From Streptosporangiaceae bacterium (GTDB taxonomy: Bacteria > Actinomycetota > Actinomycetes > Streptosporangiales > Streptosporangiaceae), in assembly GCA_030042885.1 (NCBI GenBank), contig JASHYW010000003.1, forward strand, positions 1-6,186: 6,186 nucleotides of DNA. Direction: 5' to 3'. A program made the translations under genes and the position numbers. The notes under the pieces are model-generated. The model searched no databases. It was not told the origin of the DNA and saw only the letters and a program-made list of their open reading frames with translations. Positions 1 through 6,095 of the stretch are shown piece after piece (position 1 is the stretch's first letter; every line of letters starts with the position of its first letter).

Positions 1-728
1 TCGTTCTCCAGCAGTTCGGCCAGCTCGGGCCCGCCCTCCTCGACGATCCGGCCTGCCACGAACACGTGCACGTAGTCTGGCTTCACGTACCGCAGGATCC
101 GGGTGTAGTGGGTGATCAGCAGCACCCCGTGGCCGGGCTGCTCGCGGAACCGGTTGATCCCCTCGGCCACGACCTTGAGCGCGTCGATGTCCAGGCCAGA
201 GTCGGTCTCGTCGAGGACCGCCACCTTCGGGTTGAGCAGCTCGAGCTGCAAGATCTCGTGCCGCTTCTTCTCCCCGCCGGAGAACCCCTCGTTCAGGTTG
301 CGCTCGGCGAAGGCCGGGTCGATGGACAGCGCCGCCATCGCGCCGCGCAGTTCCTTGACGAAATCACGCAGCTTGGGCGCCTCGCCGCGGATGGCGGTGA
401 CCGCAGTGCGCAGGAAGTTCGACACCGACACGCCGGGGACCTCGACCGGGTACTGCATGGCCAGGAACAGGCCGGCCCGGGCGCGCGCGTCCACGGTCAT
501 GGCCAGCACGTCCTCGCCGTCCAGGGTGACGCTGCCCCTGGTGACCAGGTACTTCGGGTGCCCGGCGATCGCGTAGGCCAGGGTGGACTTGCCCGAGCCG
601 TTCGGGCCCATGATCGCGTGGGTCTCCCCCTCGGCGACGATCAGGTCCACGCCGCGCAGGATCTCCCGGTGCACGCCGGGGCTCTCCTCCACGCTGACGT
701 GCAGGTCGCGGATCTGGAGGGTGGCCAC
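1..728 (-). CDS. sufC: SufC, Fe-S cluster assembly ATPase (3' end cut by window edge)
   Basis: SufC is the cytosolic ABC-type ATPase of the SufBCD scaffold; its ATP hydrolysis drives the conformational change that lets SufB-SufD build a cluster. The 242 complete codons present show Walker A GPNGSGKST (residues 41-49), the Q-loop glutamine in MQYP (Q92), the ABC signature FSGGEKKR (149-156), Walker B with the D-loop VAVLDETDSGLD (169-180) and the switch histidine in ITHY (H207). There are no membrane segments, as expected for a soluble ABC ATPase. The family is about 250-260 residues, so only roughly the last 10-15 are missing. The start is a GTG whose first base is the last base of the Rieske gene's TAG stop (TAGTG), with AAGGAG five bases upstream; no in-frame ATG lies nearby. 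The identity is secure from motifs and position in the suf operon. Confidence 0.97.
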   Translation of the reverse strand, partial: MATLQIRDLHVSVEESPGVHREILRGVDLIVAEGETHAIMGPNGSGKSTLAYAIAGHPKYLVTRGSVTLDGEDVLAMTVDARARAGLFLAMQYPVEVPGVSVSNFLRTAVTAIRGEAPKLRDFVKELRGAMAALSIDPAFAERNLNEGFSGGEKKRHEILQLELLNPKVAVLDETDSGLDIDALKVVAEGINRFREQPGHGVLLITHYTRILRYVKPDYVHVFVAGRIVEEGGPELAELLEN

Positions 729-1057
729 TATGACTCCTTACTTATGGCGACGTAGACGTCGTCACCTTCGATCTTGACAGGGTAAACGGGCACGGGCTCG
801 GTGGCCGGCAGCCCGGTCGGCTGGCCGGTGCGCAGGTCGAAGCATGACCCGTGCAGCCAGCACTCGACCGTGTGGTCGTAGATCTCGCCCTCGGACAGCG
901 GCACCTCGGCGTGCGAGCACACGTCGCGCAGCGCATAGACCTCGCCGCCAGTGCGCGCCACGGCCACCGGCTCGCCGTCCACCTCGACCCCGATCACGCC
1001 CTCGACGGGCAGATCGGACAGCGCGCAGGCCCTGGTGAAGATGGGAGTCTCCGTCAT
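728..1057 (-). CDS. Rieske-type [2Fe-2S] ferredoxin within the suf operon
   Basis: This is a 109-residue soluble protein of the Rieske ferredoxin family, the type annotated as the ferredoxin subunit of non-haem-iron aromatic dioxygenases or as NirD-like. The cluster ligands are clear: C47-S-H49, then 16 residues, then C66-W-L-H69, the CxH...CxxH pattern that binds a [2Fe-2S] cluster through two Cys and two His. The length matches stand-alone Rieske ferredoxins (about 100-115) and there is no signal peptide or membrane anchor. No oxygenase or reductase gene is nearby; it lies between sufD and sufC, overlapping both (ATGA at its start, TAGTG at its end). GAGG lies eight bases before the ATG. 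Actinobacterial suf operons are known to carry such a gene here, but its role is not established. It could supply electrons during cluster assembly or be an early client of the scaffold; both are inference. Confidence 0.93.
   Translation of the reverse strand: MTETPIFTRACALSDLPVEGVIGVEVDGEPVAVARTGGEVYALRDVCSHAEVPLSEGEIYDHTVECWLHGSCFDLRTGQPTGLPATEPVPVYPVKIEGDDVYVAISKES
734..739 (-). promoter_or_regulatory. Ribosome binding site of sufC
   Basis: AAGGAG on the minus strand lies five bases before the GTG of sufC, inside the last codons of the Rieske gene. It fixes the GTG as the sufC start and lets sufC be translated both by coupling and by its own site. Confidence 0.8.
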
Positions 1058-2211
1058 CGCAGGGACCTCGTCAGTTCCGCCTCGACGGCCTCGGCGATCC
1101 GCTCGCGCAGTTCGGGGACCTCGATGGTGCCGATCAGCTGGCCGAAGAACCCGCGGATGACCAGCTTGCGAGCCTCCTCGAACGGGATGCCGCGGGCCAT
1201 CAGGTAGAACAGGTGGTGATCCTCGAGTCGGCCGCTGGCGCTGGCGTGCCCGGCCCCGATGATCTCCCCGGTGAGGATCTCCAGGTTCGGCACCGAGTCC
1301 ACCCGGGTGCCGTCGGTCAGCACCAGGTTCCTGTTGTACTCGTAGGTATCGGTGCCGGTCGCTTCCGGCCTGATCAGCACGTCGCCGATCCAGACCGCAT
1401 GCGCGTCGGTGCCCTGCAGCGCGCCCTTGTAGGTGACGCGGCTGCGGCAGTTCGGCACATCGTGGTCGACGAACAGCCGGTGCTCCAGGTGCTGGCCGGC
1501 ATCGGCGAAGTACAGGCCGGTCAGGGCGGCGTCGCCGCCGGGACCGTCGTAGCGCACCTCGGCGCCCAGCCGGACCACCGAGCCGCCCAGCGTGACCGCG
1601 GCGTGCCGGAGCCTGGCGTCCCGGCCGAGGGTGGCGTAGTGGTGCGCGGCGTGGACGGCGTCGTCCGCCCAGTCCTGCACGCTGACCAGCGACAGCGACG
1701 CGCCGTCGCCCACCGCGAGCTCGACGTTGTCCGCATAGGTGGCGCTGCCACGGTACTCGAGCACGACCACGGCGCGGGAGAACGGCTCGGCCTGCACCAG
1801 CAGGTGGCCGTACCCGGCCCCATCGGAGCCGGTTACGGTGACGAACGTGGGGCGTGAGGCGTCCGCCTCCGCTGGCACCGTGATCACGGTGGCCTCGTCG
1901 AACGAGGCATAGGCCCGCGCGCTCACCCGGTCGGCCGGGATGAAGGTGCGCCCCGCGTTAGCCACGGACCGTTCGGCCGAAAAGGTCTTGACCTCGGGAG
2001 CCGGATCCACTTCCACGGTCACCTTCGCGGCGGGAACCGGAGCAGAAGGCGGGGAGTCTGTGTGCAGCCCGCGCAGCCGGCGCAGCGGGGTGAACCGCCA
2101 CTCCTCCTCGCGGCCTCCGGGCACGGCAAAGTCTGCCGGGTCGTACGACCGGTGCTCGTGCAGCCTGGTGACGGGAGCCGACTCGATCGCTCCCTGCAGC
2201 CCAGCCGACAT
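1054..2211 (-). CDS. sufD: SufD, Fe-S cluster scaffold subunit
   Basis: SufD pairs with SufB in the SufBC2D complex, which assembles Fe-S clusters from sulfur delivered by the SufS/SufU or SufE system. The 385-residue protein has a helical N-terminal part (about 1-50), a central beta-helix core (about 65-320) and the family's C-terminal helical region (about 328-385), which resembles the matching part of SufB (here VIRGFFGQL, there IVRGFVEPI). His322 in IIGAGHASASG appears to align with E. coli SufD His360, a proposed cluster ligand at the SufB-SufD interface; the nearby E. coli Cys358 is alanine here. The ATG at 2211-2209 overlaps the sufB stop by one base (TGATG), with GGAGGGGG ten bases upstream. 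The reading frame stays open further upstream, but there it is only the shadow of sufB. The stop overlaps the Rieske start (ATGA). Confidence 0.95.
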   Translation of the reverse strand: MSAGLQGAIESAPVTRLHEHRSYDPADFAVPGGREEEWRFTPLRRLRGLHTDSPPSAPVPAAKVTVEVDPAPEVKTFSAERSVANAGRTFIPADRVSARAYASFDEATVITVPAEADASRPTFVTVTGSDGAGYGHLLVQAEPFSRAVVVLEYRGSATYADNVELAVGDGASLSLVSVQDWADDAVHAAHHYATLGRDARLRHAAVTLGGSVVRLGAEVRYDGPGGDAALTGLYFADAGQHLEHRLFVDHDVPNCRSRVTYKGALQGTDAHAVWIGDVLIRPEATGTDTYEYNRNLVLTDGTRVDSVPNLEILTGEIIGAGHASASGRLEDHHLFYLMARGIPFEEARKLVIRGFFGQLIGTIEVPELRERIAEAVEAELTRSLR

Positions 2212-3623
2212 CAGCCGACAGCCCCCTCCATCTGCAGCTCGATCAGCCGGTTCAGCTCGAGCGCGTACTCCATCGGCAGCTCGCGGGCGATCGGCTCGAC
2301 GAACCCGCGGACGATGGTGGCCATCGCCTCGTCCTCGGTCATGCCGCGGCTCATCAGGTAGAACAGCTGGTCCTCGGAGATCTTGGACACGGTGGCCTCG
2401 TGGCCCATCTCCACGTCGTCCTCGCGGACGTCCACGTACGGGTAGGTGTCGCTGCGGCTGACCGTATCCACCAGCAGCGCGTCGCACTTGACCGTGGACT
2501 TGGCGTGCTCGGCGCCTTCCCGCACCTCGACCAGGCCGCGGTAGGATGTCCGGCCGCCGGCCCGGGCCACCGACTTGGACACGATGGTGGAGGAGGTGTT
2601 CGGCGCGAGGTGCACCATCTTGGCCCCCGCGTCCTGGTGCTGGCCCGCGCCCGCGAACGCGACCGAGAGCGTCTCGCCCCTGGCGTGCTCGCCCAGCAGC
2701 CAGACCGCCGGGTACTTCATCGTTACCTTGGAGCCGATGTTGCCGTCGATCCACTCCATGGTGGCGCCCTGCTGGGCGACGGCGCGCTTGGTCACCAGGT
2801 TGTAGACGTTGTTGGACCAGTTCTGGATCGTGGTGTAACGGCAGCGCGCGTCCTTCTTGACGACGATCTCGACCACCGCGGAATGCAGCGAGTCGGACTT
2901 GTAGATGGGCGCGGTGCAGCCCTCCACGTAGTGGACGTAGGCGCCCTCGTCCACGATGATCAGGGTCCGCTCGAACTGGCCCATGTTCTCGGTGTTGATC
3001 CGGAAATAGGCCTGCAGCGGGATTTCCACGTGCACGCCCCTCGGCACGTAGATGAACGAGCCGCCGGACCAGACCGCGGTGTTGAGCGCGGCGAACTTGT
3101 TGTCCCCCGGCGGGATCACGGTGCCGAAGTACTCGCGGAACAGATCCGGGTGCTCCCTGAGCGCGGTGTCGGTGTCGAGGAAGATGACGCCCTTGGCCTC
3201 CAGGTCTTCCCTGATCTTGTGGTAGACCACCTCCGACTCATACTGAGCCGCAACACCGGCGATGAGGCGCTGCCTTTCCGCTTCGGGGATGCCGAGCTTG
3301 TCGTAGGTGTTCTTGATGTCGGCGGGCAGCTCGTCCCAGCTCGCGGCCTGCTTCTCGGTGGAGCGGACGAAGTACTTGATGTTGTCGAAGTCGATGTCGG
3401 ACAGGTCGGCGCCCCAGGTCGGCAGCGGCTTGCGGCCGAAGTACTTCAGTCCCTTCAGCCGCATGTCGAGCATCCACTCCGGCTCGTTCTTGAGTGCCGA
3501 GATATCGCGGACCACCTCTTCGGACAGGCCGCGGCGCGCGGACGCGCCGGCCACGTCCGGGTCGGCCCAGCCGAACCTGTACGTGCCCAGCCCCTCGAGC
3601 TGTTCTTGCGCGGTGGTGGTCAT
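2211..3623 (-). CDS. sufB: SufB, Fe-S cluster scaffold protein
   Basis: SufB is the main scaffold subunit of the SufBCD complex and accepts persulfide sulfur for cluster synthesis. The 470-residue product has family-typical blocks throughout: [10 protein letters not shown] (62-71), [14 protein letters not shown] (184-197), [20 protein letters not shown] (209-228), [16 protein letters not shown] (234-249) and [20 protein letters not shown] (408-427). Cys380 (VKCDALL) aligns with E. coli Cys405, and Glu409 in HEA with Glu434, residues implicated in nascent cluster formation. The conserved core runs uninterrupted, so there is no intein, in contrast to the intein-bearing SufB of Mycobacterium tuberculosis. 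The ATG at 3623-3621 overlaps the sufR stop (ATGA) and has GGAGGG eight bases upstream. An in-frame extension of 79 codons falls within sufR and is unlike SufB, so I rejected it. The gene overlaps sufD by one base. Confidence 0.98.
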   Translation of the reverse strand: MTTTAQEQLEGLGTYRFGWADPDVAGASARRGLSEEVVRDISALKNEPEWMLDMRLKGLKYFGRKPLPTWGADLSDIDFDNIKYFVRSTEKQAASWDELPADIKNTYDKLGIPEAERQRLIAGVAAQYESEVVYHKIREDLEAKGVIFLDTDTALREHPDLFREYFGTVIPPGDNKFAALNTAVWSGGSFIYVPRGVHVEIPLQAYFRINTENMGQFERTLIIVDEGAYVHYVEGCTAPIYKSDSLHSAVVEIVVKKDARCRYTTIQNWSNNVYNLVTKRAVAQQGATMEWIDGNIGSKVTMKYPAVWLLGEHARGETLSVAFAGAGQHQDAGAKMVHLAPNTSSTIVSKSVARAGGRTSYRGLVEVREGAEHAKSTVKCDALLVDTVSRSDTYPYVDVREDDVEMGHEATVSKISEDQLFYLMSRGMTEDEAMATIVRGFVEPIARELPMEYALELNRLIELQMEGAVG

Positions 3624-4396
3624 GTCAAGAGCCCTCCGGACTCCGTGGTGTTGTCGGTAGTTACCCGTGGTACAGCCGCCCCGGGCTGGCCAGCCTTCCC
3701 CAGGTCGGTGACGTGCGTGGTGCAGATCCCGTCGCCGTGCGCGATCGTGGCCAGGCGCTGCACGGGGGTGCCGAGCAGCCTGCCGAACGCCTCGGTTTCC
3801 GCCTCGCACAGCTGCGGGAACTCGGCCGCCACGTGCGCGACCGGGCAGTGATGCTGGCACAGTTGCTCGCCGGCCATGCCCCCGATGGCGGGCGCAGGAC
3901 CCGCGGAGGCGGCGTAACCGTCGGCCGACAGCGCCTCGGCCAGCGCCTGGACCCGGGTGGCGAGCTCGCCCTGGACCCCGGGACCCACCACCGGCGCGTA
4001 CCTGCGCTCCAGGTCGGCGACCTGGGTGCGGGCGAACTCGGCGATGGCCTCGGGACCTGCGCGGTCGGCCAGGAACCTCAGCGCGCTTGTGGCCAGGTCG
4101 TCGTAGGCGTGCTCGAACGCGCTACGCCCGGCGTCGGTGATGACGAACACCTTGGCCGGCCTGCCCCGTCCCCGGTTCCCGTAGGTCCTGGCCGTCCTGG
4201 TCTCGATGAGCCCTTCGGCCAGGAGGTTGTCCAGATGACGCCGGATGGCCGCGGGCGTGAGCCCGAGCCTGCCGCCCAGCGTCGCGGCGGTCGACGGCCC
4301 GAGCTCGAGGATCAGCCGAGCGACCTGCCCCCGGGTCGGGGCAGCGCCGACTGACCCCGCCCTGGTGGAGCCCTCGGCCGACCGCACGTTTTTCAC
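3620..4396 (-). CDS. sufR: SufR, Fe-S cluster-sensing transcriptional repressor of the suf operon
   Basis: This is a DNA-binding regulator of the SufR family, which represses suf genes when it carries an Fe-S cluster and releases them under iron limitation or oxidative stress. With the GTG start at 4396 it has 258 residues. A winged helix-turn-helix spans about 22-90: helices around [19 protein letters not shown] and [17 protein letters not shown], then the wing [15 protein letters not shown]. The C-terminal half holds the cluster-binding cysteines C180-x3-C184-x12-C197 and C225 (DGICTTHV), the usual SufR arrangement. It is the first gene of the operon, and its stop overlaps sufB (ATGA). No ribosome binding site precedes the GTG, but a -10-like CACAAT lies six bases upstream, so the mRNA may be leaderless. 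A second GTG three codons in is possible. The frame stays open to 4675, but that stretch contains the promoter signals and does not resemble the family. Confidence 0.93.
   Translation of the reverse strand: MKNVRSAEGSTRAGSVGAAPTRGQVARLILELGPSTAATLGGRLGLTPAAIRRHLDNLLAEGLIETRTARTYGNRGRGRPAKVFVITDAGRSAFEHAYDDLATSALRFLADRAGPEAIAEFARTQVADLERRYAPVVGPGVQGELATRVQALAEALSADGYAASAGPAPAIGGMAGEQLCQHHCPVAHVAAEFPQLCEAETEAFGRLLGTPVQRLATIAHGDGICTTHVTDLGKAGQPGAAVPRVTTDNTTESGGLLT
3632..3637 (-). promoter_or_regulatory. Ribosome binding site of sufB
   Basis: GGAGGG on the minus strand lies eight bases before the sufB ATG, within the final codons of sufR. It decides the start of sufB in favour of this ATG over the longer open frame. 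Confidence 0.75.
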
Positions 4397-4408
4397 AACA
4401 ACATTGTG
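4394..4408. promoter_or_regulatory. Inverted repeat CACAA-N5-TTGTG, candidate SufR operator
   Basis: This is a perfect inverted repeat with five-base arms and a five-base spacer (CAACA on the plus strand). It covers the predicted -10, the predicted transcription start and the sufR start codon, an ideal place for an autorepressor. SufR operators described elsewhere are short palindromes (CAAC-N6-GTTG in cyanobacteria); this site is similar in character but not an exact match. Assignment to SufR is inference. Confidence 0.4.
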
Positions 4409-4432
4409 CCGTAAATAAGTCCCCTGGCGCAA
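4403..4432 (-). promoter_or_regulatory. Putative sufRBD-Rieske-sufC promoter
   Basis: On the minus strand TTGCGC (4432-4427) and CACAAT (4408-4403) are separated by 18 bases. The -10 matches the TAnnnT consensus at its key A and final T; the -35 matches only TTG. Six bases after the -10 comes the G of the sufR GTG (4396), which would make the transcript leaderless, a common mode in actinobacteria. This is a prediction from spacing and motifs only. Confidence 0.45.
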
Positions 4433-4440
4433 ACTTTTGC
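4429..4440. promoter_or_regulatory. Inverted repeat GCAAA-N2-TTTGC at the sufR -35 region
   Basis: A perfect 12-base inverted repeat, GCAAACTTTTGC, overlaps the proposed -35 hexamer of sufR. Its placement would suit a repressor, or a second copy of a regulator site. I do not recognise the cognate regulator. Confidence 0.25.
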
Positions 4441-4449
4441 CAACATCGA

Positions 4450-4465
4450 CGTGACGTAAATCACG
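4450..4465. promoter_or_regulatory. CRP/FNR-family binding box CGTGA-N6-TCACG
   Basis: The sequence CGTGACGTAAATCACG is a perfect inverted repeat with five-base arms. It matches the CRP-type consensus TGTGA-N6-TCACA except at the two outermost bases. Its centre, 4457.5, is 61.5 bases upstream of the predicted sufR transcription start, the classical class I activator position for CRP. It could instead act on the divergent phosphoesterase gene, about 290 bases away. Which CRP-family protein binds is unknown. Confidence 0.45.
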
Positions 4466-4723
4466 CTCCCGGGCCGGCTCGCCGGGATCGAGCAGGACCG
4501 TCCCGTTAGGCGGTAATCCCGACGGTGATCCCGTCCACGCCGCTCGGATGATCGGAGAGGGTCCATAAATTCTTCTTAGCCGAACGGTCCGTGGTTCCCG
4601 CGTCCCGCTGCGAAACCGCGTGGTGGCCAGATGCGTCATAGCTGTCAGCGCCGTGAATTCTTGGTGGTGCCGCACGCCGTGCCGATGAGGTCCGCCGCTG
4701 CTGCGGCATTATTGCTAGAAGCG

Positions 4724-4733
4724 AAGGGAAGGA
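4724..4733 (+). promoter_or_regulatory. Ribosome binding site of the phosphoesterase gene
   Basis: The purine run AAGGGAAGGA ends 13 bases before the ATG at 4747, somewhat far. It is the only Shine-Dalgarno-like stretch nearby, and no ATG or GTG lies between it and the in-frame stop at 4654. Confidence 0.5.
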
Positions 4734-4746
4734 AACCAGCCCGCTC

Positions 4747-6093
4747 ATGCCCGCGCCGCGACCTGAGATCGTCGACCTGCTCGAGGTGGCCATCCCCCCC
4801 GATGGCAAGGTGATGACGGTTAGTGACCTGCACCTGCCCCCGGTGCGCACGGACGTGTCCGGGCGGTCCTGCGAGACGCTGGCACGCCGCCTGGCCGCCG
4901 AGACCGGCACGCTGACCGTCGTGCTGGCCGGTGACGTGGTCGAGCTGCTCGGCTTCCCCGGGTCGACGGCCACCGACATCCTGCGCCCGCACGAGGACCT
5001 GTGCGCGGCGCTGCTGGAGGTGACCGCCCGCGGCGGGCAGGTCATTTACGCGATCGGCAACCATGACGGCGACCTGGCCTGGGACGTGAAGGCGGCAGAC
5101 GCGGTACGGGAGATGACCGGCGCCCAGCTGTGCCTGGCCGCGGACCTGATCCTGGCCGACGGCCGCAGGATCAGGGTGGAGCACGGCCACCAGCTCGACC
5201 CGTACAACTGCTTCCATGACGCGCGCAACCCGCTGGACACCCCGATGGGCCACCACATCGTCAGGGAGGTCATCCCGCGGATCGAGTGGCTCGGCCGCGG
5301 CTGGGTCGACGGCGCGCACGAGATGGCCGACCCGACCGACTTCCCGTCGTTCGTCGGTTCCCGGCTCGTCTACCGCAAGCTGGGCCGGCACCTGTGGTGG
5401 CTGATCGCGATCCCGCTGGTGATCCTGATCCTGGTCCGGATACCGGAGTTCGCCGAGTTCAGGTCCCGGTATCCGGACACGGACGTGTGGGTGCACCGGG
5501 GCGAGATCCTCGGCTACGGCGCGGTGGCCGATCTCGCCGTGATCGCGGCCCTGGTCGGCATCCTGGCCCGGCGGGCCTGGGTGTCGATCAGCGCGCTGGC
5601 CCTCGAGAAACGAGGCTACGGGCAGAACCAGGCCGCGCGGCAGCGCGCCGCCGACCTGGTCGCCGACGGCTACCACGGCTACATCTCCGGGCATACCCAC
5701 CACCCGGAGCTGGCCGCCTCGGCGACCGGCTTCTACGCCAACTCCGGGTCGTGCACTTCGGTCGTGGAGGGCATCGGCGGGAGGTTCGGCCTGCCCCCGG
5801 CGTACGTGCGGAACCAGCAGATCTGCTGGGTGGAAATCGCCGCGGGCCGGGCCGAGCTGATCTCGGCCCGGGTCGAGCTGCCCGGCGCGACCAGGATGGA
5901 GCGCTGGGTGGCCCACGGCCGCAACCCGCACTCCGATACTCCGGTGCGGGTCGCGTCCTGGCCAGCCGGGCCCGACTGGCCGCCGCCGGACAAGAAGGCC
6001 GACCGCAGGAAACAGGCGGCGCCAGAACCCGAACCCCCGCCTGAAGCCCAGCACCCCCCTAACGGTCAGGGCCGGGAACCGCGGGGATCCTGA
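4747..6093 (+). CDS. Calcineurin-like metallophosphoesterase with two putative membrane segments
   Basis: This 448-residue hydrolase belongs to the calcineurin-like phosphoesterase superfamily (two-metal phosphomono- or diesterases). All the metal-binding blocks are present in order: SDLHL (26-30, the DxH motif), GDVVE (62-66), GNHDG (104-108), EHGH (145-148) and SGHTHH (314-319). The layout recalls LpxH-like UDP-diacylglucosamine hydrolases, but the substrate cannot be told from sequence. Between EHGH and GHTH lies an insertion with two hydrophobic segments, about 215-230 (LWWLIAIPLVILILV) and 257-274 (YGAVADLAVIAALVGILA), separated by a charged loop; this would tether the enzyme to the membrane. 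There is no signal peptide. The tail after about residue 405 is rich in Pro and charged residues and probably disordered. The ATG at 4747 is the only ATG/GTG after the upstream in-frame stop. The gene is divergent from sufR and convergent with the gene at the right edge. Confidence 0.88.
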   Translation: MPAPRPEIVDLLEVAIPPDGKVMTVSDLHLPPVRTDVSGRSCETLARRLAAETGTLTVVLAGDVVELLGFPGSTATDILRPHEDLCAALLEVTARGGQVIYAIGNHDGDLAWDVKAADAVREMTGAQLCLAADLILADGRRIRVEHGHQLDPYNCFHDARNPLDTPMGHHIVREVIPRIEWLGRGWVDGAHEMADPTDFPSFVGSRLVYRKLGRHLWWLIAIPLVILILVRIPEFAEFRSRYPDTDVWVHRGEILGYGAVADLAVIAALVGILARRAWVSISALALEKRGYGQNQAARQRAADLVADGYHGYISGHTHHPELAASATGFYANSGSCTSVVEGIGGRFGLPPAYVRNQQICWVEIAAGRAELISARVELPGATRMERWVAHGRNPHSDTPVRVASWPAGPDWPPPDKKADRRKQAAPEPEPPPEAQHPPNGQGREPRGS

Positions 6094-6095
6094 GC

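Larger units (their letters stand above)
4397..4746. other. Divergent intergenic region between sufR and the phosphoesterase gene
   Basis: This 350-base stretch holds no gene I can support. The sufR-proximal third carries the promoter, the two repeats near the promoter and the CRP-like box listed separately. Further along are three short inverted repeats: GACGG-N5-CCGTC (4521-4535), ACGGTCCGT (4584-4592) and GCCGC-N4-GCGGC (4694-4707). There are A/T-rich patches at 4564-4579 and 4708-4719. On the plus strand CATTAT at 4707-4712 is a possible -10 for the phosphoesterase, giving a leader of about 28 bases, but no convincing -35 precedes it. Open frames crossing the region on the minus strand have no family resemblance and look like high-GC artefacts. 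Confidence 0.6.

Noticed and set aside
66..755. Plus-strand open frames opposite sufC
   Set aside because: They are the complement of an intact ABC ATPase gene and show no protein family features.
2212..2754. An extended sufD start at 2754
   Set aside because: The extra residues are a shifted reading of the sufB gene, and the TGATG junction with a ribosome binding site gives a normal SufD length.
2400..3851. A 483-codon plus-strand open frame antisense to sufB
   Set aside because: It is Val/Leu/Gly/Arg-rich with no recognisable domain and mirrors the coding strand of sufB, whose conserved motifs are unmistakable; such antisense frames are usual in high-GC coding DNA.
3624..3860. An extended sufB start at 3860
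   Set aside because: The extra 79 residues are an alternative-frame reading of sufR, and the ATG at 3623 has a proper GGAGGG and the expected SufB N-terminus.
4397..4675. An N-terminal extension of sufR of 93 codons up to an ATG at 4675
   Set aside because: The extension does not resemble SufR and contains the promoter-like elements and inverted repeats; the winged helix begins normally about 22 residues after the GTG at 4396.
4661..4712. A full -35/-10 promoter for the phosphoesterase
   Set aside because: CATTAT could be a -10, but no TTG-type hexamer lies at 16-19 bases; I mention it only within the intergenic entry.
4645..6054. A 469-codon minus-strand open frame antisense to the phosphoesterase
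   Set aside because: It has a low-complexity composition rich in Arg, Gly, Pro and Val and no domain, while the plus strand carries all the metallophosphoesterase motifs in order.
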